Source: Malus domestica (taxonomy: Eukaryota > Streptophyta > Magnoliopsida > Rosales > Rosaceae). Taken from it: a stretch of DNA of 64,000 bases. Below the pieces are notes generated by a model that worked only from the letters and a program-made list of their open reading frames with translations, had not been told where the DNA came from and did not search any database. Positions 11,351-23,149 of the stretch are shown piece after piece (the first letter of the stretch is position 1; every line of letters begins with the position of its first letter). The position numbers and the translations under genes are program-made. Location: NCBI RefSeq assembly GCF_042453785.1, contig NC_091666.1:21410501-21474500 (forward strand). The letters run 5' to 3'.

Positions 11351-13145
11351 AAGATCTTAGGTTCGATTTTCATAAAAAACGAATTTGAACCACATTATTA
11401 CTAGCTCATTCTTCATTATTTAATTTTTTTTCTTCTAAAAGAGATAAACAAGATTAATTCAATCTAATGATTTAATTATTGACAAATTAATGTTTGTATT
11501 AATTAATCAATGTGATATAGTTAAAGTGTTTGAGAAGTGGGAGCTTGGGTGGTGCACATTGTTTGTATCATGCCATTAAATTCATCGAGTGGATTCAAAA
11601 TGTTTGACATAGTGAGAGTGCAACTTGAAAGTATTTTAGAAGTGTCAAGTAAAGTTGTAAAGAGACTATAGAATTCAAAATTTTAATTTGAAGCTCTAAT
11701 CCAATCAACAGTATCAAGTTTCCCTTAACTGCGGATTTGATGGGGCAATAGCTCAAGCCGTAAGACCGTATAGGTTTCATTGAGTAATTCTTATCGGCTT
11801 CTAATTCATATCCAAGTGAGATATGAGCATAAACATTCTTAGAGGCGATAATCCAAAAAAACGTAGTGGACACCATTACTCAATGAGTGATTAATGCATA
11901 TAACTGGGATGAAAATTCATAATAGTACGAATTGTCATGCGCATCAACTACCTTTTGTGCAAGTGGGAGATTATTGGAGTATGCCTGGAAAACAATTGAC
12001 GTGGCAACACGTAATTGGTTATTCGAGGTAACCCAATGTCGAGTCATCGACGACAAAGGGCAAGTGAGAACATCTGCCAAACACAAGACCTAATAGTAGA
12101 TTATGAAGCTTCGTTATTGATTAGAATGAGTCCAAGGAATAACGTAAGTAGCAAGGACCAAATGTAAAGATGTTCCAATCTTGATATACGTAGCCTACGG
12201 ATCTTAAGTCTAAAATTATCTTCCTAGCCATTGGATGATGAAAGGACTATCGAACATCAACAAAAGCCCGTTTGTGTCGTATTCATTAGTAAGTCTCGAA
12301 CAAAGCATGTAGTGACATGGAATAGGTATAAAAGTGCTCATCTATGAGATCGAGTTCACTGAATATTAACCAACCATAAAAGTGTACGAATGGAAGATTT
12401 CCTACTTGTCAATCATTCCACACTTTTGAGTTATGGATGCTACTAGTGCTTAGATATGAGGCTTCACTGGTTATCTTGTGTTAATGAATATGATCTCGAT
12501 CTTGCTTCGAAGCTCTCAAAAAATAGCTAAGCCCTTTAGCATGATGTTCGGGATCATGTGTATCAACATGGAGATACATGAATGCACAAAAAGAAATCTG
12601 TCACCTTGTAGGCAATTATGAAGGTTGATATTCTAGTAGCCCATTGACGATCTATATTCAGAAGCAGTCTTTGGCCAAAGCAACATACATGAGTTATATC
12701 ATGGCGATCATATTCATGCTTAGCATTTGACAAATCCCATGCTGTAAAATATATGATCAGAGTATAGTACAAATGAACCGAATTGCATTGTAACCGTAAC
12801 TAAGGTTCTAAATATGTGTTATATGAATTCAAACATAATCTAACTAATCTAGGTAGCTGAAGCCATTGCTAAATGTTACTATTTGGCTTGAAAATATTCC
12901 TATAAGATTGAATTAGAATGGGTTTTAACAATGTAAAAATGGTGAAGTTTGAATTGTTTATAGAAATGTTTTTTCATTTTATATTTGATTAATTGGTTTG
13001 GGCCTTATATATATTATAAGTTACTTGAACGAAAATAAGTAAGGAAGCCTAGTCCAAAAGAAAAGACCGAATTAACAAAATAAATAAAATAATAGCAAAT
13101 CAAGCTAAAACCCAATAACAGAGGGGGTGTGTGGCAAGCCCAAAT
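11351..13145. mobile_element. Degraded 3' part of the copia element, possible LTR from about 11975
   Basis: AGTGGGAGA at about 11960 resembles a polypurine tract and is followed by ATTGGAGTATGCC, a plausible LTR start on the plus strand. The sequence stays collinear with 47400-50700 in the second copy. No open coding sequence is shared by both copies, apart from a 93-codon minus-strand ORF with no recognisable family. The LTR's far end cannot be placed. Confidence 0.4.
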
Positions 13146-15276
13146 TGTAAAACCCCACCCCCGTTTTATTTAAAAAATGGTTTTTGGGTCCTAATTGGTG
13201 AACCCAAGGGGCCTACCCCTTGATTTGTGTCCCCTGGTCTCTATCCTCTTTGCTCTCTCCTTGTCCTCTCACTCATCACTCTCTCTCTCTTCCCGAAACT
13301 CTCTGCAACTCTCTCCTTCCCTCGAGACTCCCTCGTCAGGATCTCCAACCCATCGAAGTCTATCTCTCTCTCTCTTGCATTCTCTCTGTGCACAGTGGTA
13401 CCCCCACTGTTTGGAGTTCGACTCCGGCGAGATTTCTCGTCCCTCCGACTTGGGTAAGCCTCGAGAAACCACTTGTCATTTCACGTTGTGTGGTAGTAAA
13501 TTAAGTGTGTTGTATGTTGTTAGACACATAAACATGTCGGGGAAACATTCTCCATGTTTTCCGGTGAGGAACTCGGCCTTTGTTGGCATTCTCCGGTCAA
13601 TTTCGACGTCAACTCAACCTCTTCATGGTATATTCTTGTTCCTTGCCTTGATATCTACATTTTTTGTTTTTACATCGTTGATAATGGTTAAGATTCGAGC
13701 TCTATCGAAGCTCAGGAATTCTTCGGCTGAAATCCAGCCTTCTTCCTTGGCGTGAAGCGGGCTTCCAAGCCCAAGGCCAGTTGACCAAACCCAGGGCCAT
13801 GGCCCATTAAGCTTTAAACCCAACCCAAATATTTTTTATTTTATTTATTTGGTTTTCTTTTAAAAACCCAAAAACAATTGGGCCAGGCTTCAAGCCCAGC
13901 CCTAAACCCTTTAATCTCTTGAACCCAACCCCAAAACCCATAGGCCTTTAGCCCAACCTGTGACCCTTAAAACCCTTAAAAGCCTAACCCATTAACCCTT
14001 ATAACCTAGGCTTACGGGCCTAGGACCTTTTGGCCCAAACTCACCAACCCAGCCCAAATCCGATTGGACTATTCCAAGGAATATTCTTTGTGTTGACTCT
14101 TTGGAAATTTACCCAGGACCCTTCTAAGGGTAATTCAATGTCCTGAATCTGTTTTTGACGTTAGTTTTCTCAAATTCAATCGTTTGAGTATAGTTTTGGT
14201 AATCGTACTCTTTATATGCTTAGGTGCAATTCCTAGCGGCGATTCTGTTATTCCTATTTGTACGGTTGTGCACCAACGGTGTAAGGTGAGTGGACCCCTT
14301 CTAAAATGCATTTTTTGATAGTAGAAATGCATACATGAAAAGCATGATTTAATGATTATATTTTATGAAATGTTTTGATGAGATAACATGCTTATTGAGG
14401 CTAGTTTGAATTATTACTATTTTTCTTATACCGTGTTTTTTATAGAATATCTGATGGATGACGATATAATATTTAGAACATGTTTCGAACAACTCTTTAT
14501 AGTATAGATGATGGATGACTTTATACCATGAAGTTACTATTCAAATATATGTATGTTCAATGGTTTTGTACTTACCTAGTGGTCCCTATTCTGCTACGGG
14601 GCGAGGGATAGATTCCGCCACGGGCAAGGTTACTATGTTGGCATAGGGCCTGAAAAAATAATCTCTAACTATGGGTTGATAGACACGGGAAGTTGACACG
14701 GGACCTGAAGGTGATTTTCCTCTGGCCATTGGCATAAGGACGAGGAGCTGGCACGGGGCTTGGAGTGAGATTGGACATTCACTAGCGATTACTATATATA
14801 CGAGATATGTTTTGAGACATTGCATGGCATGCTAGGTTTCGGAAAACCTATTTTTATTTATCATGCTATATGTGTTTTCATAAAACCTAGGGGGTTAGTA
14901 TGTTGATAACTGTTTCAGTATTATTATATATATCAACTTGGTCCACTCATGTTTGTTTTGTGCCCCCTTCAGGAATTAGAATCGAGGTGTACAATCCCGG
15001 CTTCAAGGCACTTCTGCATCGGCATCTTCGAGTCCTTTCAGTGTAGGACCCATCCTTTGTTTCATTCAATTTTATACTATTTCTTTTAGTGTTATAGTTA
15101 GTTGTATGCTCTGAACACGTTCCTTAAACGCATATTCATTATATTTAAATTTATAAGTCTGATTTATTTCTTGTTCTCAACATTTACATTCAAGAAATGG
15201 CTTTCGTCACCCTTAGGTGTCGGCCAACACATGCCTATCCTGGTGTTCGGGGAATATTGGGATCGGGGTGTGTCAC
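13146..15276 (+). mobile_element. Complete solo LTR of the LARD-like family, TSD CAAAT
   Basis: It runs from TGTAAAACCCC to GGGGTGTGTCA and is flanked by CAAAT at 13141-13145 and 15277-15281. The empty site, with a single CAAAT, is present in the second duplication copy at about 50697-50701. It shares internal blocks with the LTRs at 33041-35225 and 38369-40712, which lie in the opposite orientation. A CT-rich run lies at about 13250-13390. The 186-codon and 94-codon ORFs near 13195-13755 fall in this CT-rich LTR and are not considered genes. Confidence 0.92.
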
Positions 15277-15547
15277 AAATGATGTCTCCTAAGACGTTTG
15301 GCACACATATAAATGGTAGTAGATTAAATTGTAATCTTACTGGCTTATGGAACCGTTGAATATATATGCCTAAAATGTAGTAAGTACAAACTAAAAAAAA
15401 GAAAAAAAGAAAAAATAGGGCATCATATTTAAAAAATAAGTACAGCAATAATAATGTATTCCTGCAGAAAATACACTAAACTCACAAAGAGTGAAAAAAA
15501 ATGAAAAAATAACAAATCAAGAATTAATATGGATCTCGCAAGTCTGA

Positions 15548-16180
15548 TCACTTGCACTGCAAACTTTTGAGCGTCTTTGATGACAAATCAAATGCAATGG
15601 TACAATCCATGGTGGAAGATTTCTTCTTCTTCATTATCAACATAAGTTCAACCTTTCCTGTCAACTTAGCCGCGCTGTTGAGAGTCAACACCCCGCTGCT
15701 CAATTCACTGCCAAGATTGGAACCGCTTAATGCACTCGAACTCAAGCTCACATCCACGTTCATTTTTTTGGTGGAAAGCATTCCAGCCTTGCTCTTTGGA
15801 ATAACTACTTGCCCAACAGCCGCGCCTTGGTACAGAAACGTGACAGTGCTTGCATCAAACTTGTAAGGACCCCAGTTTGTGTTTTTCACCTTGATTTGGG
15901 TTGTGAATTTTGTGTCGAATGAAGGCGTTGCTGGGACGGAGTTGAGTTCTTGGACGTTGATGTTGCCTAGCCTGACCTTAGGGGTCTTAACTTTCATGAC
16001 AGTGAGACTGATCACAGTTATGACAATGATCTGAAACACAATGAAAACACCGACATAAATGGCCAACTTGATTCTCTTCTTGCGTTTGAGCTCATCGGCT
16101 GATTGCAAAGACTCTGCATCACCTCTCTGGTAACCATTTGCCGGTGCCAAGGGATAGGCCTGGTTGGTTTTCTCAGCCAT
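15548..16180 (-). CDS. LEA3: LEA_2 / NDR1-HIN1-like membrane protein
   Basis: Intact intronless 210-codon gene: polar N-terminus, KRKKR at 32-36, one membrane helix at about 38-62, LEA_2-like domain at about 95-200. It differs from LEA2 at one residue, as expected for members of a recent duplication. Subtype 2, with Leu at 173, Ser at 201 and a type-2 3' flank. The TATA box TATATATA is at 16310-16317, 130 bp before the ATG, and a conserved ACGCGT lies at 16413-16418. Function is inferred from the family only. Confidence 0.94.
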   Translation of the reverse strand: MAEKTNQAYPLAPANGYQRGDAESLQSADELKRKKRIKLAIYVGVFIVFQIIVITVISLTVMKVKTPKVRLGNINVQELNSVPATPSFDTKFTTQIKVKNTNWGPYKFDASTVTFLYQGAAVGQVVIPKSKAGMLSTKKMNVDVSLSSSALSGSNLGSELSSGVLTLNSAAKLTGKVELMLIMKKKKSSTMDCTIAFDLSSKTLKSLQCK

Positions 16181-16309
16181 GTTTCTTTTGTTTTCTGGTA
16201 TGAAATGGGGTGGAAACTTTCCCTGCTTTTGTTTTGTGGGTTCGGTTTTCTTGGATTAAAGTTGATAGCGGAGGGAGTTGTTTGTGGAAATATTGGAAGA
16301 GTAGCGTGC

Positions 16310-16317
16310 TATATATA
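16310..16317 (-). promoter_or_regulatory. TATA box of LEA3
   Basis: TATATATA in the conserved GTGCTATATATAGTG context, 130 bp upstream of the ATG. Confidence 0.7.
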
Positions 16318-16797
16318 GTGTTTGGAGTTTGGCCCATTTTCAATGAGTTAAGAGGGGGAATGTATTTCCAGGAAATCGCGAGTTGGGGTAAGAATTTTAT
16401 TGCTGACGCCAAACGCGTCCAAAGCCGAATGTGAAAACTTACTTTTGACTTCTAGATGATGGATGAGTTTTGAGAGGACTTTTAGCATATTAATCATCAA
16501 GAGAAGCTTCGATTCTATCCGTTGGCATACACCACATCTCCCAAATGGCAGGTGAGATTGTGAACCATTACTCTATAATAATCACCCTTCACTAATCAAA
16601 TTGTTTATAGTATTATCATGATTTATATCTTCTTAATTTGATTGATTCTGTTGTCCAATAAGGTTTCCTCTTCAATTTATTGCTCGTAACCATTACAAGC
16701 AAGAAGTTCAAAACTCTTGAAGACTGAGAGTTTTGGTCCTTTAGAGCAGAGGGATTAATATAAAATATGAAGATAATAGATGCGAATACAAAGCTAT

Positions 16798-17160
16798 CAC
16801 TACTACTACTACAAAAAAAAAAAAAAAAAAAAAAACTTTGCGTGACGAAATAAGATTTGCTGTACAAAGTATGAATTCATCGCTCAAAGCCTTGCGCGTC
16901 GTTAATGGTTCATCGCGTAAAGCTCTTGAAGATAGGGTTTGTACGACGAAAATTAATCTTCGTCACACAAAGTTTTTGGTTTTTTTTATATTTTATTAAA
17001 TGGAATTAATTTAATATTTTGGGCCACAAAAATTCTTTTATTATTTCTCGTATTTTAATTTAATTACAGTAACTGTTTGCACGACGAAATATTTGGTAGC
17101 GCAAGATTTTTCGATTTTTTAATTTAATTTAAATTAATTGTATGACTTTATTTTTTAATT
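16798..17160 (+). mobile_element. Left end of a CACTA transposon (truncated)
   Basis: It begins CACTACTACTACTACAAAA, the classic CACTA/En-Spm terminal motif, followed by an A-run and CTTTGCGTGACGAAAT subterminal repeats. The right end is missing; sequence runs into LEA4 3' flank at about 17170. The same insertion point occurs upstream of LEA4 (23623), but upstream of LEA2 the site is empty (about 8575). Confidence 0.75.
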
Positions 17161-17950
17161 GCTTTAATTTAAAAATTCACAATAAACAATACAAAGAATC
17201 ATAATTCAACAAGATGATTTTCGACTGAAATAGAGAAATCAAGACGAATAAATGGGCTTAGCAACACTCTTTGTATTTATAGAACCTTGTTGAATCAATG
17301 CTATATGTTTGAAGTGGCCTCTTTAAAAGTTCCCTAAATATTACAGATATAGAAGGTTCGAAGATTCTTTTTTATTGAATTTGTAATCGTACTTCATAAT
17401 TAAAGTCTAAGTCGATCGGAAACTATTTGGTAAAATCACGGGCGGAGCTAATGCATGCCTACATTTAGGTCTGGCAAATGGGTCGTATATGTCGTTTTCA
17501 TGTTGTTTTCGTGTAACACATGTTATCTTAACGAGTCGTGTCGTGTCACATCCGTTATCTTAACGGGTCCTTAACAGGTCGGGTCAAATGGGTAAAGTGA
17601 CCCGACCCATTATGACCTATTATGACCCGTTAAGAATTTTTTTTTTTTCTTCTTAAATTTGCACATACCACACATTGCCACATAAATATTACTTCAAAAC
17701 ATTAAAACATATTTGTCCTTTAAATGCTACATCTACACTCGAAAATAAGAGCCTAATTAACAAACATTCATACACTAACATCCATACACTACTAGTCTAT
17801 TACAAAATATTAAATGTGCAAGGATATGCAAAATGAAAGAGTTTTTGTTTTCAAGGTTGTGAAGCATTTCTCAAAAGTTTAAACCTTATCAATGGAACTC
17901 AAAGCTTGCATGTTATTCCTTTTACAAAATCCTCAATTTTCATCAATCAT

Positions 17951-20900
17951 CATGACATAAGATTTTGTGGTATCCACTAGTGTAAATATTTTAAATTGAA
18001 GATCAAATTCATTCATGGTATTCATATAGCGTCAAGGAGTGTAGCTGTAAACAATCATCAAAATCAGAGTTAAAATAACTGTTAAATTGTGATTTTTAGT
18101 TGACAACCATGGAAAAGTTTTGTTTCGTTACTTGATCTTTGAATGTTTGTTTTTTGCAATTTTTGGCTTACGATATCTTGAAGTATATACAAATAAGTTT
18201 GACGGTTGGATCGTTGAAATTAGTTTCGCCGAATGCATATTCCATCAAAACGATATATTCACTAACATTTAGAGTTTATTTATACTTTCATTAAGTATAA
18301 CTAGTGTAAATATTTTAAATTGAAGAATGAATTCATTCATTGTATTCATATAGGGTCAAGGAGTATAGCTGTAAAAAAATCATCAAAATCAGAGTTAAAA
18401 TAACCGTTAAATCATGATATTTTGTTGATAACCGTCGAAAAGTTTTGTCCCGTTACTTGATCTCTGAATGTTTATTTTTTTGCACTTTTTGGCTTATGCG
18501 ATCTTGAAGTATATACAAACATGTTTGACGGTTAGATCGTTGAAACTAGTTTCGTAAAATGTGTATCTCATCAAAACAATAGATTCACTAACACTGAAGA
18601 GTTTATTCATACTTTCATTAAGTATAGTATAAGATTTTGTAGTATCAACAAATGTAAATATTTTAAATTGAAGATCGAGTTCATTCATTGTATTCATATA
18701 GGGTCAAGGAGTAGCTGTAAAAAAATCAGTAAAATCGGAGTTAAAATAACCGTTAAATCGTGATTTTTTGTTTATAACCGTAAAAAAGTTTTGTCCTGTT
18801 ACTTGATCTCTGAATGTTTGTTTTCTACAATTTTTGGCGTATGCGATCTCAAAGTATATACAAACATGTTTGACGGTTGGATCGTTGAAAATAGTTTTGT
18901 AGAATGCGTATCCATCAAAACAATAGATTCATTAACACTTAAGAGTTTATTCATACTTTCACGAAGTATAAATAAGATTTTGTGGTATCCACTACTGTAA
19001 ATATTTTAAATTGAAGATCGAGTTCATTCATTGTATTCGTATAGGGTCAAGGAGTGTAACTGTAAAAAAACATCAAAATCGAAGTTAAAATAACCGTCAA
19101 ATCATGATTTTTCGTTGATAACCGTCGACAAGTTTTGTCCCATTACTTGATCTCTGAATACTTGTTTTTTGCGATTTTTTGCGTATGAAATCTTGAAGCA
19201 TACACAACCAAGTTTTACGGTTGGATGATTGAAATTACTTTCGTAGAATGCGTATCTCATCAAAACGATAGATTCACTAACAATTAGAGTTTATTTATAC
19301 TTTCATTAAGTATAACATAAGATTTTGTGGTATTCACTATTATCAATATTTTAAATTGAAGATTAAATTCATTCATTGTATTCATATAGGGTTAAGAAGT
19401 GTAGCTGTAAAAAATTATCAAAATCAGAGTTAAAATAACTGTTAAATCGTGATTTTTTGTTGATAACCGTCGAAAAGTTTTGTTCCGTTACTTGATCTCT
19501 GAATGTTTTTTTTTTTTTTTTTGCAATTTTTGGCTTATGCAATCTCGAAGTATATACAAACACATTTGACGATTAGATTGTTGAAACTAGTTTCGAAAAA
19601 TGTGTATCCCATCAAAACAATAGATTCACTAATACTTAAGAGTTTATTCATACTTTCATTAAGTTTAACATAAGATTTTGTGGTATCCACTAGTGTAAAT
19701 ATTTTAAATTGAAGATCGAGTTCATTCATTGCATTCATATAGGGTCAATGAGTGTAGCTGTAAAAAATCATCAAAATCAGAGTTAAAATAACCGTTAATT
19801 GTGATTTTTCGTTTATAACCGTCGAAACGTTTTGTCCCGTTACTCGATCTCTGTATGTTTGTTTTACACAATTTTTGGCGTATGGGATCTTGAAGTATAT
19901 ACAAACATGTTTAACTGTTGGATCGTTGAAACTAGTTTCATAGAATGCGTATCCCATCAAAACAATAAATTTACTAACACTTAAAAGTTTATTCATACTT
20001 TCATCAAGTATAACATAAAATTTGGTGGTATCCACGAGTGTAAATGTCTTAAATTGAAGATCGGGTTCATTCATTGTATTCGTATAGGGTCAAAGAGTGT
20101 AGCTATAAAAAATCATCAAAATCGAAGTTAAAATAACAGTTAAATCATGATTTTTCCTTGATAAGCGTTGAAATATTTTGTTCCTTTACTTGATCTCTGA
20201 ATGTTTTTTTTTTGTGATTTTTGGCGTATGCGATCTTGAAGCATACACAAACAAGTTTGACGGTTGGATCGTTGAAATTAGTTTCGTAGAATGCGTAACC
20301 CATCAAAACGATAGATTCACTAACATTTAGAGTTTATTTATACTTTCATTAAGTATAACATAAGATTTTGTGGTATCCACTAGTGTCAATATTTTAAATT
20401 GAAGATCAAATTCATTCATTGTATTCATATAGGGTCAAGGAGTATAGCTGTAAAAAATCGTCAAAATTGGAGTTAAAATAACCGTTAAATCGTGATTTTT
20501 CGTTTATAATCGTAAAAAAGTTTTGTCCCAGTACTTGATCTCTGAATGTTTATTTTTTGCAATTTTTGGCATATGCGATGTCAAAGTACATACAAACATG
20601 TTTGAAGGTTGGATCGTTGAAACTAGTTTCGTAGAATGCGTATCCCATCAAAACAATAGATTCACTAACACTTAAAAGTTTATTCATACTTTCATTAAGT
20701 ATAACTAGTGTAAATATTTTAAATTGAAGATCGAGTTAATTCATTGTATTCATATAGGGTCAAGAAGTATAGCTGTAAAAAATCATCAAAATTGGAGTGA
20801 AAATATCCGTTACATTGTGATTTTTCGTTGATAACCGTCGAAAAATTTTGTTCCGTTGATCTCTGAATATTTGTTTTTTTACGATTTTTTGCTGATGCTA

Positions 20901-20970
20901 TCTTGAAGTATATACAAACAAGTTTGACGGTTAGATCGTTAAAATTAGTTTCGTAGAATTCGTATCTCAT
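17951..20970. repeat. About 9 tandem copies of a 345-bp repeat inside the hAT element
   Basis: The landmark CTTGATCTCTGAATG recurs at about 18131, 18456, 18802, 19146, 19491, 19842, 20189, 20534 and 20856 (some variants). Spacings are 322-351 bp, mostly 344-347. Each unit also has AGTTTATTCATACTTTCATT and GATTTTGTGGTATCCAC blocks. Units diverge by scattered changes and small indels. On the minus strand most units leave short, similar ORFs of 60-109 codons; 345 is a multiple of three. Confidence 0.92.
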
Positions 20971-21116
20971 AAAGTTCAATGTGGTATGTGTGTGTATATA
21001 TATACATATATTTATTAAGTAGATTTAAATTTATTTATTTTGTACATATAACACTTAAGAATTGAATGGTATGTATATTTAAGCCGATCCAATGGTCACC
21101 AATTTTTAATATTTAA

Positions 21117-21120
<4 letters not shown>

Positions 21121-21157
<37 letters not shown>
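21121..21157. repeat. (TA)n microsatellite
   Basis: Alternating TA run in the right part of the hAT element. Confidence 0.9.
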
Positions 21158-21159
<2 letters not shown>

Positions 21160-21362
21160 GTATAGTTTTGAGCGGTATAAAATTGTTAAATTAATATATA
21201 TAATTATTATAGTATTTTTTAGGGTTATAACCCACGTGTATACCCAAACCAACATGTTATCTTAATAAGTGCTTATCAGGTTACCCGATAACAACCCGAT
21301 TCGTTATCGTGTTGACCCGAACACCTGTTAATTTCGTGTCATGTCGTGTCGTGCCAGGTCTA

Positions 21363-21548
21363 CCTACATTGCCTAGTGCGGGCAGCTGCACTCACTTGGA
21401 AAAATAGTGCAACCTTTGTCCCATTATTTGGAGTGGCAAATTGAAAATTATACCTGTTAGCGTAGTAAAACCTCCACTTAGAAAAGTAGAGCAGGATTTG
21501 TCCCAATTGTAATTTTATAATTTAACTATATTTTGGTGGTCTTCTTAT

Positions 21549-21607
<59 letters not shown>

Positions 21608-21787
21608 TTTGGTTGATTTTCTTTACACCCCATATAAGTAAAATTCTGACTCCGTCACTAATAAAAATCAGCCATAGTAAAGCAAATGACAACATCAACG
21701 AATTAAAAAATCCAATAGCTAGACTTGATCACTCGCAAAGATGTAGAGTACAATTACTAACTCTAATGCCAAGTAGCAACTCTGTTT
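21363..21787. other. 3' flank of LEA4 with (TA)n run
   Basis: Type-1 spacer resumed after the hAT insertion. It contains a (TA)n run at about 21565-21606. No gene. Confidence 0.75.
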
Positions 21788-22420
21788 TCACTTGCATTGC
21801 AAACTTTTGAGCGTCTTGGCTGACAGATCAAATGCAATGGTGCAGTCCATGGTGGAAGACTTCTTCTTCTTCATTATAAGCATCAGTTCAACCTTTCCAG
21901 TCACCTTAGCCGCACTGTTGAGGGTCAATACCCCGCTGCTCAATTCACTGCCAAGATTGGAACCGCTTAATGCACTCGAACTCAAGCTCACCTCGACATT
22001 CATTTTTTTGGTGGAAAGCATTCCAGCCATAGTCTTTGGAAAAACTACTTGCCCAACAGCCGCGCCTTGGTACAAAAACGTGACAGTGTTAGCATCAAAC
22101 TTGTAAGGACCCGAGTTTGTGTTTTTCACCTTGATTTGGGTTGTGAATTTTGTGTCGAATGAAGGTGTCGCCGGGACGGAATTGAGTTCTTGGACGTCGA
22201 TGTTGCCTAGCCTGACCTTAGGGGTCTTAACTTTCATGACAGTGAGACTGATCACAGTTATGATAATAATCTGAAACACAATGAAAACACCGACATAAAT
22301 GGCCAACTTGATTCTCTTCTTGCGTTTGAGCTCATCGGTTGATTGCAAAGACTCTGCATCACTTCTCTGGTAACCATTTGCCGGTGCCAAGGGATAGGCC
22401 TGGTTGGTTTTCTCAGCCAT
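21788..22420 (-). CDS. LEA4: LEA_2 / NDR1-HIN1-like membrane protein
   Basis: Intact 210-codon gene of subtype 1 (Val at 173, Ala at 201). It is the most divergent of copies 1-5: Ser-Asp in place of Gly-Asp near residue 20, Thr at 28, GNIDVQ, NTNSGPY in place of NTNWGPY, DANTV, and VVFPKTMAG in place of VVIPKSKAG. Helix and LEA_2-like domain are preserved. The reading frame is intact, but a 586-bp solo LTR sits 41 bp upstream of the ATG, between the coding region and the native TATA box (23142-23149). Expression may therefore be altered; this is inference. Confidence 0.92.
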   Translation of the reverse strand: MAEKTNQAYPLAPANGYQRSDAESLQSTDELKRKKRIKLAIYVGVFIVFQIIIITVISLTVMKVKTPKVRLGNIDVQELNSVPATPSFDTKFTTQIKVKNTNSGPYKFDANTVTFLYQGAAVGQVVFPKTMAGMLSTKKMNVEVSLSSSALSGSNLGSELSSGVLTLNSAAKVTGKVELMLIMKKKKSSTMDCTIAFDLSAKTLKSLQCK

Positions 22421-22461
22421 GTTTCTTTTTGTTTTCTGGTATGAAATGGGGAGGAAACTTT

Positions 22462-23047
22462 TGTTGGAAAATTTAATAATAATAATATTATATTAAATTT
22501 ATTAATTGAATGGAAATTAGAAGTGGAACCTTTTGGTAGAAAGATGTGTTTACTCAAATGAAGAGTTGCAACTTTTGACTCTTCATGAATAGTCACATGT
22601 TTTCTAAAGAGGTATCTCACATTCTATAAATAGGGAAGCCCCCTATAATCACAAAATAACTTTTCATTATTTACATAACACATAGAGTGCACTCAATATT
22701 AGAGAGTCTCATTAAGTCTATATGAGAGAGTTTTCAACACAATAGTGATTCATGGAACCTTGTGATTTGGAGTGTTACTATTACAAGGACGTGGTCTTTG
22801 TATCTTGAGAGATAGAGACATGTGCCGATCAAACATGAGCACCGTAGTGAGGCGTAAACTTGTCTTAAGGACAAAGTGTTCAACATTTGCCTCAACCGTA
22901 TTTTTTAGGTTTTTCTAATCCATTATATCATGTTCATTTAACATTGGTTACTCATGTGCATGCATTATTGTGATATATAATTGCATGAATTATTTCTTGA
23001 TTTTCTATGCGATTTATTATAGCAATTAGACCTTAATTTTTCCAACA
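22462..23047 (+). mobile_element. Solo LTR (copia-like) inside the LEA4 5' leader
   Basis: It starts TGTTGGAAAATTTAAT and ends TTAATTTTTCCAACA, with short inverted termini. It is flanked by ACTTT (22457-22461) and AGTTT (23048-23052), a 5-bp duplication with one mismatch. The other LEA copies read straight through AACTTTCCCTGC at this point. A plus-strand TATAAATAGG at about 22625 is a likely LTR promoter pointing away from LEA4. Confidence 0.85.
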
Positions 23048-23141
23048 AGTTTGCCTGCTTTTGTTTTGTCGGTAAGGTTTTCTTGGATTAAACTTGATAA
23101 TGGAGGGAGTTGTTTGTGGAAATATTGGAAAAGTAGCGTGC

Positions 23142-23149
23142 TATATATA
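23142..23149 (-). promoter_or_regulatory. Displaced native TATA box of LEA4
   Basis: TATATATA in the cluster's conserved context. It now lies about 720 bp from the ATG because of the solo LTR; the conserved ACGCGT follows at 23244-23249. Confidence 0.65.

Larger units (their letters stand above)
8458..16180. repeat. Segmental duplication B, copy 1 (spacer + LEA3)
   Basis: Collinear with 43629-52696, from the AAGCAAGAA-containing LEA upstream block, through the degenerate copia spacer and 3' flank, to the LEA gene. This copy carries private insertions at 9078-9556 and 13146-15276 and lacks three insertions found in the other copy. Confidence 0.85.
14094..16795. repeat. Segmental duplication A, copy 2 (LTR part + LEA3 unit)
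   Basis: Near-identical partner of 5874-8575. The LTR is complete here and truncated in the partner, so this copy is the more likely donor. Confidence 0.9.
17466..21362. mobile_element. Non-autonomous hAT-like transposon, 3.9 kb, TSD CCTACATT
   Basis: Perfect 8-bp duplications, CCTACATT, lie at 17458-17465 and 21363-21370. The ends are TAGGTCTGGCAAATGGG on the left and, inverted, TAGACCTGGCACGACACG on the right. Both subterminal regions carry GGGTCGTGT / ACCCGTT-type repeats. No transposase is encoded; the interior is mostly a 345-bp tandem array. The undisturbed site is near 4680 (LEA1 flank) and 31510 (LEA5 flank). Confidence 0.9.

Noticed and set aside
11595-11876. 93-codon minus-strand ORF kept open in both duplication B copies (also 47658-47939)
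   Set aside because: Preserved between copies but with no recognised family. It lies in degraded retroelement sequence and both copies descend from one duplication, so it is weak evidence of a gene.
13195-13755. 186-codon ORF in CT-rich DNA
   Set aside because: It lies inside a complete solo LTR, is Ser/Leu-rich as expected from CT repeats, and no such domain is known to me.
17951-20970. CRISPR-like interpretation of regularly spaced repeats
   Set aside because: Units are 345 bp and contiguous without unique spacers; the setting is a plant transposon.
22258-22620. 120-codon ORF overlapping LEA4 and the solo LTR
   Set aside because: Shadow frame of LEA4 that extends by chance into the inserted LTR.
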